Virus record (IMG/VR): IMGVR_UViG_3300049489_000842
Location: 1 to 64,000 of that record
Length of the DNA: 64,000 bases
Source: a virus
Reading direction: 5' to 3' (one strand)
In this document: positions 58,071-64,000 of the stretch, piece after piece
Layout of the letters: every line of letters begins with the position of its first letter
How positions within the stretch are numbered: the first letter of the stretch is position 1
Notes under the pieces: model-generated
Seen by the model: the letters and a program-made list of their open reading frames with translations, nothing else
What the model was told of the DNA's origin: nothing
The model's database searches: none
Translations under genes and position numbers: made by a program

Positions 58071-59268
58071 AGAATGGTGGGAATATGTCCAACCGGGGCA
58101 TACTCTTAAATGCATAGATGTTAAATTACCGGAAGGTGTTAAAGAACCAGTACTAGGGGCTGGCTATGGTGGATCAGGGTGGTCAAAAGCTGCAATAATA
58201 AAAGTGCGAGTTATAAATGTACATGGTGATCATGCAGTATTCTTTTATGAAGGTTCTATATGTGGAGTTTATTCTTATGCTTGTGAGCCTTGTTATCAAG
58301 TTGGAGATTGGGTTATAGATGAGTCAGCTAAGGCTCCTGCAGCCTATAAGATTATTTCTGTAAATGGAGATATACTTATGGCATCTAAAAACTCTTGTTT
58401 TTATTCTAATCAACATGGGTTAAGGTATGCTACTAAAAAAGAAATTGACAAAGCAATTCTTTTAAATAACTCTCTTTCTGTAAACGATCTTATTATAGGT
58501 AATTTTTATAAAATTACAGACGCTAATGGCACTTTCCTTATAATTAAATTCCTTTATAAACCGGACGACCCTAATAGAATCGCAGGAACTTATATTTCCA
58601 ACATGAATTCTATATGGGAGTTTAAAACATCAAGCCATGTTTGGCATCATGAAAGACGTTTAGAGGTTGCTACTGAAGAAGAAACTATATGGCTTGAGGC
58701 TTGTATTAAAGAAGATAAGTTTATAAAAAAAGAGGATATAAAAAAAGATACTTTACCTGAAAAATGGTGCGTAAAAGTTTCTGATATTCCTAGGGATTTA
58801 ATGGAAAAGTGGCGGAAAGCTGCTTTAGGTATTAGTACTTATGTTGATGATAATGAGTATTTAGAGCACACATCCTTTAGAATAGACCCCTATAGGTATC
58901 CTGATCGTATAATACTACCTTTCGAACAGGTTAAAGACTATATCTATAGTAAAATAGGTATGACAGAGATTCCAGAGTTACGACCTACTACAGAAGAAGG
59001 GTGTACTGAATGTGATGGTACAGGTTATGTTATGACTGCAAAATTATACCCATCTGGACATACTGAAGTAAGCGAAATTTGTGAAGTTTGTGGAGGAGAA
59101 GGTGTTTTAGAAAAGGAGGAAACAATGAATGACCTAGAAAAAGTTAACTCCATGCTTAATATGGAGTCTAATTTAAGAAGAACTCATAGCGGTGATGACG
59201 TACAATTACCTAAATTTGTATTGACTAAAGAGTACGTAAATTACTTCGAGAAAATAGAAGATGAATAG
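58057..59268 (+). CDS. Hypothetical protein with a DnaJ-type zinc finger
   Basis: The 403-residue protein begins with a WW/barrel-like region (WWEYVQPGHTLKCIDVKLPEG) and two related beta modules. Near residue 323-351 it has CTECDGTGYV...CEVCGGEGVL, the CxxCxGxG repeats of DnaJ-type zinc fingers, in a two-repeat (half-size) version. It is the largest gene in the accessory cluster. A protein-binding or thiol role is possible. Function unknown. Confidence 0.65.
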   Translation: MAKIKEWWEYVQPGHTLKCIDVKLPEGVKEPVLGAGYGGSGWSKAAIIKVRVINVHGDHAVFFYEGSICGVYSYACEPCYQVGDWVIDESAKAPAAYKIISVNGDILMASKNSCFYSNQHGLRYATKKEIDKAILLNNSLSVNDLIIGNFYKITDANGTFLIIKFLYKPDDPNRIAGTYISNMNSIWEFKTSSHVWHHERRLEVATEEETIWLEACIKEDKFIKKEDIKKDTLPEKWCVKVSDIPRDLMEKWRKAALGISTYVDDNEYLEHTSFRIDPYRYPDRIILPFEQVKDYIYSKIGMTEIPELRPTTEEGCTECDGTGYVMTAKLYPSGHTEVSEICEVCGGEGVLEKEETMNDLEKVNSMLNMESNLRRTHSGDDVQLPKFVLTKEYVNYFEKIEDE

Positions 59269-59292
59269 TAATAAACAATTAAATTAAAATTT

Positions 59293-59751
59293 ATGACAAA
59301 AGCAGCTAAAAGTAAAGTAGTAGAAGAATCCAAATCTTTAGGGGATAGGGCTTCTGAGTTTTTAAACATCTCAGCAAAAGAGAATATCGATATGTTTGAG
59401 GAGAAGATGACTAGTCATTGGACTCAACAAATCCGGAAAGCTAAATCAAAATTAAACTCTTTAAAAGAGGATTTTGATAATGAGATGAGGGATCATCAGT
59501 ATAGGTTGGATGAGTTAAGAAAAGAATGCTCAAACTCTTTCTTAAGGATTAACATTAACAGAGTTAGTTCTGTTATAGATCGCCAAAATTATGTCGAGTC
59601 TTATGAAACTCAAATCAACGATGCCTTTAACTTATATCGAAACTATGAAAGAGCAGTAGATATGTTCGTAAACAGTTACGAAATAGAGGCAAAAACACTT
59701 AACTCTAGAATCAGCTTCTGGGAAGAATGCCTGAAGTTCGGTAAGGAGTAG
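59293..59751 (+). CDS. Coiled-coil hypothetical protein
   Basis: The 152-residue protein is almost entirely helical, with a Lys-rich start (KAAKSKVVEESKSLGDRA) and a coiled coil (QIRKAKSKLNSLKEDFDNEM and the following HQYRLDELRKECSN). It ends at a terminator. It may be structural or a DNA-associated protein. No family is recognised. Confidence 0.6.
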   Translation: MTKAAKSKVVEESKSLGDRASEFLNISAKENIDMFEEKMTSHWTQQIRKAKSKLNSLKEDFDNEMRDHQYRLDELRKECSNSFLRININRVSSVIDRQNYVESYETQINDAFNLYRNYERAVDMFVNSYEIEAKTLNSRISFWEECLKFGKE

Positions 59752-59757
59752 CTCTCT

Positions 59758-59786
59758 TAACCCGGTGTAATGCCGGGTATATTTTA
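59758..59786 (+). terminator. Terminator after the coiled-coil gene
   Basis: ACCCGG (59760-59765) pairs with CCGGGT (59773-59778) across a 7-nt loop, followed by ATATTTTA. It separates the accessory operon from the M23 endopeptidase gene. Confidence 0.65.
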
Positions 59787-59816
59787 ACATTTTTAAATAA
59801 CAAAAACGAAATTAAA

Positions 59817-60335
59817 ATGAAAACTATTTTTATAACTTTTATACTTTTAAATATTTTAGGGTTTAATTCTATTAAGTTAAATCCAGGTTTTGTACATCCT
59901 ACTGAACAGAAAGGATATTACGTTGCACAATCTTTTGGTAATTACTCTAAAAGAGGAGTACACTTAGGTGTAGATATAACAAAACGTGGTGCTCCAAATG
60001 CCGATTTAGGAGAACCTGTGTACGCTATATGCGATATGACTATATCCTCTGTTAATGGTAACAATAAAGGTTATCTTTCTGCAATAGCTAAAATGGACGG
60101 TAAGTACTATAGAATTATATATTTACATTTAGATACTATCTTTGTAAAAGAAGGATGGAAAGTAAACTGTGGAAGATACATAGGAACTATAGGAAATGAC
60201 GAAGGAAGTACTACGGCCCATCTACACCTTGAAATAACATCTGATACTACTAAGTACTTAGGGGCTTACGGAGCTTTAGAATTCAATGAATCTTTTATGG
60301 ATCCTATGAAACTTATACCTAAATACAAAGAATAA
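59817..60335 (+). CDS. Exported M23 peptidoglycan endopeptidase
   Basis: The 172-residue protein has an N-terminal hydrophobic signal (KTIFITFILLNILGF). The LytM/M23 catalytic core has HLGVD (49-53, H49 and D53) and HLHLEI (135-140), the zinc ligands and catalytic His of this family. It would cut peptide cross-links in peptidoglycan. It is transcribed alone between two terminators, apart from the transglycosylase at 44687. A lysis or entry role is possible. Confidence 0.85.
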   Translation: MKTIFITFILLNILGFNSIKLNPGFVHPTEQKGYYVAQSFGNYSKRGVHLGVDITKRGAPNADLGEPVYAICDMTISSVNGNNKGYLSAIAKMDGKYYRIIYLHLDTIFVKEGWKVNCGRYIGTIGNDEGSTTAHLHLEITSDTTKYLGAYGALEFNESFMDPMKLIPKYKE

Positions 60336-60387
60336 CAGTAACAAAAAGGGATATTGTTCCATATATATATATATATTGACTTTTTAG

Positions 60388-60417
60388 ACAGGGGAGTAAA
60401 ATCCCCTGTTTTTTTTT
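60388..60417 (+). terminator. Intrinsic terminator after the M23 gene
   Basis: ACAGGGGA (60388-60395) pairs with TCCCCTGT (60402-60409) with a 6-nt loop, followed by at least eight T. A (TA) repeat of about 16 bp lies just upstream (60361-60376). Confidence 0.88.
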
Positions 60418-60418
60418 A

Positions 60419-61996
60419 TTATTTATTTATACCACTCTTTTTTGCGTACTCTACATTTCTATTGTGTTTTTTAGCCCTTTCTATTTTAGCCTTATCCCAA
60501 CTTTGGTGTTCGTTTAAAGCAGTAGCGTAATAAACATCTTTTTCTTTCATGAAGTCTTCAGGGTAATAATCCGCTTTTCCGGAATTACCAACGGAATATA
60601 CATTACCATAATCGTACATTATATGATCTCCATTTTCATCTATACCTACAGATGTCAATGAATGTCTAGTTCGTATAGCTTGTTCTCCTATATTCTCTTT
60701 AATAGTTTTACCTTTTTCAGTTCTTTCTATAGAAATTTTATCTCCACTATTGGTGTAAGTCATACCAGTGTCTGCATCTCCTGTATTAAATATAGTACCA
60801 ATAGGTACGTTATCCCAAGTTTTAGCGAACTCATTTCTACTTTTTTCTATTGATTCATAAAACTCTCCGGCTCTTTCTTCATCTATTTCTGTCTTAGCTT
60901 TATTTAAGTAATCAGATTTTTTAACTGATGGCTTTAACAGAGTTTTTCCAAATCCAAAATGTTCAGCTATAGATGGTAATTCCCAAGAATCTAATCCTGG
61001 AAAGTCATTATTATTTAAATAGCCAGATTGACCTGTTCTTATTTTAGCTCCTTTAAGGTTCTTATCTCGTATACTATAATAGGATGGTAAGTCTGGGTTG
61101 ATTATACTTTGTGCTCTACATGCTGAACCTAAACAACCTTGAGAATCCGCATAAGGAGCCCCTTCAAATTTTTCAACAGGTTTTCCTTTATCATTAAAGG
61201 CTCCTGTATAGTTGTTAAACCATTCCCTTCCTGATGTATTCCATGCATTTACTGTAGATTCAATATCAGATTTTCGTAAACTAGCACTTTTAGGTAATGT
61301 TACTATATCCTCTCCGAACTCTTTTGTAAAGTCTTCAGGTAATTCTTCTAATGGAGTTCTATATTTAGGGACATTTACTTTATTTTCTTGTTTTGGTATC
61401 TTAAGTCCATCAGCTGCTTTCACGTATCCCCCAGTTTTAAACTGGTTTGTACTAGCAACGTTTTGTGATTGAGACTGTCCAGTTCCTTCTAAAAGTGCCT
61501 CATAATCAACAGGTAATTCTAAACCTCTTTCTTTTAATCCTGGTAAATCTCTCTTCCTTATAGGAAGGATTTTATTTGTTTTTACATATTCTTCATGTGT
61601 TCCTTTTTTATAAGGACCATAATCTTCATTAGAATAATACCCTAATATAAAGTCGTCAGCTTCAGCACCAACTAAACCTTTGTATTTACTTAATCCAGCA
61701 CTTGTAGAGAACCATTTAGTTTTATCTGATGGTTGAAACATAGGAGGTGCATTAAGGCCTTGTGATCCTGCAGGAGGATCTGTAGGGTTTTTCTTTTTAG
61801 TAGGTAACATCAAAGTACCATCCTCGGCATAGTCCTCTTCCAAAGGAAGAGTATTTACTATCTGATCTATACCTTCATAATCCTCTTGTTCTAGTAACGA
61901 CCTAACTCTACCGCCAAGGTACTTCGGGATAACCGCGTAACTTCCATTTCCACTTCTTAATATAAGCTCTCCACCTTCTGCTTCTACTTTTTTCAT
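60419..61996 (-). CDS. Putative virion protein with cysteine-peptidase-like C-terminus
   Basis: The 525-residue protein begins with EGGELILRSGNGSYAVIPKY, a segment like those in phage proteins bound to internal virion cargo, and a disordered middle (KKKNPTDPPAGSQGLNAPP, GTGQSQSQNV). The C-terminal domain has GCLGSACRAQ (about 287-296), later RHSLTSVGIDENGDHIMYDYG (about 448-468), suggesting a Cys-His-Asp site as in NlpC/P60 or C39-like folds. It shares the minus strand with the ferritin gene and a large virion-type gene. The fold assignment is by motif only. Confidence 0.6.
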   Translation of the reverse strand: MKKVEAEGGELILRSGNGSYAVIPKYLGGRVRSLLEQEDYEGIDQIVNTLPLEEDYAEDGTLMLPTKKKNPTDPPAGSQGLNAPPMFQPSDKTKWFSTSAGLSKYKGLVGAEADDFILGYYSNEDYGPYKKGTHEEYVKTNKILPIRKRDLPGLKERGLELPVDYEALLEGTGQSQSQNVASTNQFKTGGYVKAADGLKIPKQENKVNVPKYRTPLEELPEDFTKEFGEDIVTLPKSASLRKSDIESTVNAWNTSGREWFNNYTGAFNDKGKPVEKFEGAPYADSQGCLGSACRAQSIINPDLPSYYSIRDKNLKGAKIRTGQSGYLNNNDFPGLDSWELPSIAEHFGFGKTLLKPSVKKSDYLNKAKTEIDEERAGEFYESIEKSRNEFAKTWDNVPIGTIFNTGDADTGMTYTNSGDKISIERTEKGKTIKENIGEQAIRTRHSLTSVGIDENGDHIMYDYGNVYSVGNSGKADYYPEDFMKEKDVYYATALNEHQSWDKAKIERAKKHNRNVEYAKKSGINK

Positions 61997-62505
61997 ACCA
62001 TTTCGTTTATCTGGTTATCTAATAATTTTAATGATTCTCTGGATATACTTCCGTCTTCTTCAGTAAGGGATTCAAGGATGTCACATAGAGTTGTAGTCTT
62101 TTCAATCTCCTCTACTTGTTCATTGAGATATTTCTGAGCTAAAGCTAACGTCATAAAAGATCCTTCTTCCATAGCTGCTTTAGCAAGCTTCTCGCATTGA
62201 TTTGTAATCTCTACTTCATGCTTAAATGCTGCAATAAGTACGTCTTTTAAACAAGGGAAAGTATCAGGTTCTGGAGCTTTTAAAGCCGGAACTGTAGGAT
62301 TAATATCAAGGGAAAGTAGATACTTGTATGCCCATTCTGCGTGAGTAGCTTCTTCTTCTGAATACTTTTTGAACAGTTTTTCTGCTCCAAGGTATCCATG
62401 GTATCCCATACAAATAGACATCCTTTTATAGAGCCTACTTGAGTACTCTTCCTGTTCTATTCTATAGTTCAGAAGATCAATAAGTTTTTTAGGTAGTAAA
62501 TCCAT
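61993..62505 (-). CDS. Ferritin-like protein with an intact ferroxidase centre
   Basis: The 170-residue four-helix protein has EEYSS (E19), EEEATHAEW (E52, H55), AFKHEVEIT (E97) and YLNEQVEE (E129, Q130). These align one for one with E. coli FtnA E17, E50, H53, E94, E126 and Q127. Ferritins oxidise Fe(II) and store iron, limiting Fenton damage. It overlaps the 525-aa gene start by 4 bp and lies 12 bp from another virion-type gene, so it could be made late and even packaged. The family call is firm; the phage role is unknown. Confidence 0.9.
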   Translation of the reverse strand: MDLLPKKLIDLLNYRIEQEEYSSRLYKRMSICMGYHGYLGAEKLFKKYSEEEATHAEWAYKYLLSLDINPTVPALKAPEPDTFPCLKDVLIAAFKHEVEITNQCEKLAKAAMEEGSFMTLALAQKYLNEQVEEIEKTTTLCDILESLTEEDGSISRESLKLLDNQINEMV

Positions 62506-62516
62506 CTTTATAAAAT

Positions 62517-64000
62517 TTAATTTTTATATCTTTTCTTTTTAAGTACTCTTTGTGGGGTCTTATCAAAAGATGCTGTAGATTCTAGTGTTTCGGTTGGAGT
62601 ATCCTGAACCATAATATGTACACCATATTCAGCTTTAATACTTGTTTCCCCCCTTACCATTTGCACACCTTCATCTCCTATTTTTAGTTTAATACCTCCA
62701 TTAGCATGTGATGGTCCTTCTAAATCTTTAACAAGTTCCCACTTTCCACCTACAAAGTTATTACTATTTTTAATATAGGCTCCATCTTTTTTATCAGATT
62801 TACCACCGACTAAACTCCAAGAGTCGCTTTTTATTCCATGGTTTCTTGCTTGTACAATACCTCCATATTTCATGTTATGTTGGCCTATTTTAGCATTAGA
62901 TAAGCTCCATGTTTCCCCTGAGTAGTGATAAGGTTTAGTTATAACTAAACCGTGTTCTGCATATATGGAAGGATTAGCGTCAACAGCTGTCCATCTAGAA
63001 CCGGTTTTAGCCCCACCTCCACATTTAGAAATTAGTTCTTTACCCAAAGAAACAAGGCTTTTAAGATTTATATTATCCAGAATAGAATCATTATCCAGTT
63101 TATCTTTTAAACTTTTAGAAACATCATTATTTCCAATAACTTTATTGGAAAACTTAGCTACCTTTTCTAGGTATGCTTGAAACTCATCCGGAGCCTCAGT
63201 AGATACTATTTCAGTATTTACTGGGGTTTTTTCTTTTTTTACAGGCTCAACGATAGCTTCCTCATTTTGCTCCGGATTAAACGTTCTGTCTATACCTAAT
63301 CTTTTATATAAGTCGGTTATGAGTGTATTTGCATCTCTTTTTGCTCTTTTACTCTCTCCATTTTCTACGATATCATTTAAAACAGATAAGGCAATAGCAG
63401 CTTTATCAATAGGAATATCTTTCTTAAAATCCCTAATCATCTCTGATATATAGTCATACTTATTTGAGTCTACTTTATTATTCCATACAGTTTTCCAGTC
63501 TTTTGCTGAATCTATAAAGGATTCTATATACTCTTTAAGTACCTGCTTAAAAATATCTGGCTCCATTATAACCATCTGGTTTATCTGGTTGACAAAGACA
63601 GTACCTTTAGGTTTAATCACATCTCCGTTATATGGCATGTAGTTATTGAATGTTTTTGTCTTTCCGCTTCCACTCATATCTGGCATAACTAATTCTACCT
63701 GAGATATCGTAAGTACATCCGCTATAATACTTTCTATAAACTCGTCGTTAAGTCCAAGAGCTTTTAGTAAAGACCTATACAACTGTTTAGCTGCTTCCCA
63801 TATCTTTTTGCCTAAGTTAGTCTTTAGCATAGTAGGTTCGGACCCGGCATGAGCAACAAACTCATGAATGTTGGATAAAGAGTATAAGTAAGTAGAGTTA
63901 GCCATACCTGTTATACCCCTCATCTTAGCTAATTCCATCTCTGTAAATGAGGATACTTTTGTGAAATAGCTTATATCCTGGTTTATCTTTTCTCTCTCTT
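62517..64000 (-). CDS. C-terminal part of a large virion/polyvalent-type protein (5' end beyond window)
   Basis: The frame is open through 64000. Upstream of the first internal Met (63938) the codons read KINQDISYFTKVSSFTE, so the apparent 473-aa ORF is only a fragment of a longer gene. Near that Met is NIHEFVAHAGSEPTM, resembling a motif in large phage polyvalent proteins (not a true HExxH). The C-terminal ~150 residues have repeated SW-x-L/V-x-G/A blocks (SRWTAVDANPS, ETWSLSNAK, DSWSLVGGKSD, GKWELVKDL), then SHANGGIKL, like a tail of internal virion proteins. It ends 12 bp before the ferritin gene. Confidence 0.7.
   Translation of the reverse strand, partial: EREKINQDISYFTKVSSFTEMELAKMRGITGMANSTYLYSLSNIHEFVAHAGSEPTMLKTNLGKKIWEAAKQLYRSLLKALGLNDEFIESIIADVLTISQVELVMPDMSGSGKTKTFNNYMPYNGDVIKPKGTVFVNQINQMVIMEPDIFKQVLKEYIESFIDSAKDWKTVWNNKVDSNKYDYISEMIRDFKKDIPIDKAAIALSVLNDIVENGESKRAKRDANTLITDLYKRLGIDRTFNPEQNEEAIVEPVKKEKTPVNTEIVSTEAPDEFQAYLEKVAKFSNKVIGNNDVSKSLKDKLDNDSILDNINLKSLVSLGKELISKCGGGAKTGSRWTAVDANPSIYAEHGLVITKPYHYSGETWSLSNAKIGQHNMKYGGIVQARNHGIKSDSWSLVGGKSDKKDGAYIKNSNNFVGGKWELVKDLEGPSHANGGIKLKIGDEGVQMVRGETSIKAEYGVHIMVQDTPTETLESTASFDKTPQRVLKKKRYKN

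Noticed and set aside
62517-63938. HEFVAH as a zincin (HExxH) active site in the right-edge gene
   Set aside because: The second His is at +5, not +4, so the canonical zinc motif is absent.

Overview
This window is part of the genome of a tailed double-stranded DNA bacteriophage that infects a member of the Bacteroidota. The host call rests on promoter-like TAnnTTTG elements placed just upstream of several genes, the scarcity of Shine-Dalgarno sequences, low GC, and a Fibrobacter-type (FISUMP) paralogous domain in a tail gene. The portal, large terminase and capsid proteins, a duplicated connector-like gene, and the lack of sheath or tape-measure genes in the window suggest a short-tailed virus related to the crAss-like phages (inference). 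No giant virion RNA polymerase and no canonical tRNA gene were recognised here. Both ends of the window are cut inside genes.

Layout. (1) 1-21,507, minus strand: virion genes. From right to left: a small wHTH/RepL-like protein, an amidase-fold protein without zinc ligands, a GroES-like protein, a small metallopeptidase-like protein, a DHH phosphoesterase, large terminase, portal, a scaffold-like protein, major capsid protein, two paralogous connector-like proteins, tail proteins and a large fibre that runs off the left edge. (2) 21,508-22,251: a divergent control region with six copies of a TTATTCTnnnAGAATAA dyad, one of them against the leftward promoter. It is the best candidate for an origin or master switch. 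(3) 22,252-26,663, plus strand: tiny early-type ORFs interleaved with about 2.5 kb of densely folded, apparently non-coding sequence. This is the most unusual part of the window. (4) 26,664-43,153, plus strand: replication and recombination. It holds a family A DNA polymerase split by a group I intron with an HNH endonuclease, an SF2 helicase, a DnaB-like helicase, a Sak4-like ATPase with an SSB-like partner, a Toprim primase, an rIIA/rIIB-like pair, a possible resolvase, a FEN-type exonuclease and a stand-alone DnaA DNA-binding domain.

(5) 43,170-45,866, plus strand: small membrane and zinc proteins, a PD-(D/E)XK nuclease, then a lytic transglycosylase with three small membrane proteins that looks like a lysis cassette. 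(6) 45,892-52,587, minus strand: one 2,231-residue gene, probably an internal or ejected virion protein with an HExxH motif. (7) 52,640-60,335, plus strand: accessory genes, including dUTPase, a dNMP kinase gene broken exactly in its P-loop, many small uncharacterised proteins and a secreted M23 endopeptidase. (8) 60,419-64,000, minus strand: a putative cysteine-peptidase-like virion protein, a ferritin with an intact ferroxidase centre, and the 3' part of another large protein.

How it fits together: the control region would separate leftward late genes from rightward early and replication genes. The replication set is nearly self-sufficient (polymerase, two helicases, primase, exonuclease, recombinase, candidate initiators). 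Nucleotide supply (dUTPase, formerly dNMP kinase) and lysis genes lie downstream.
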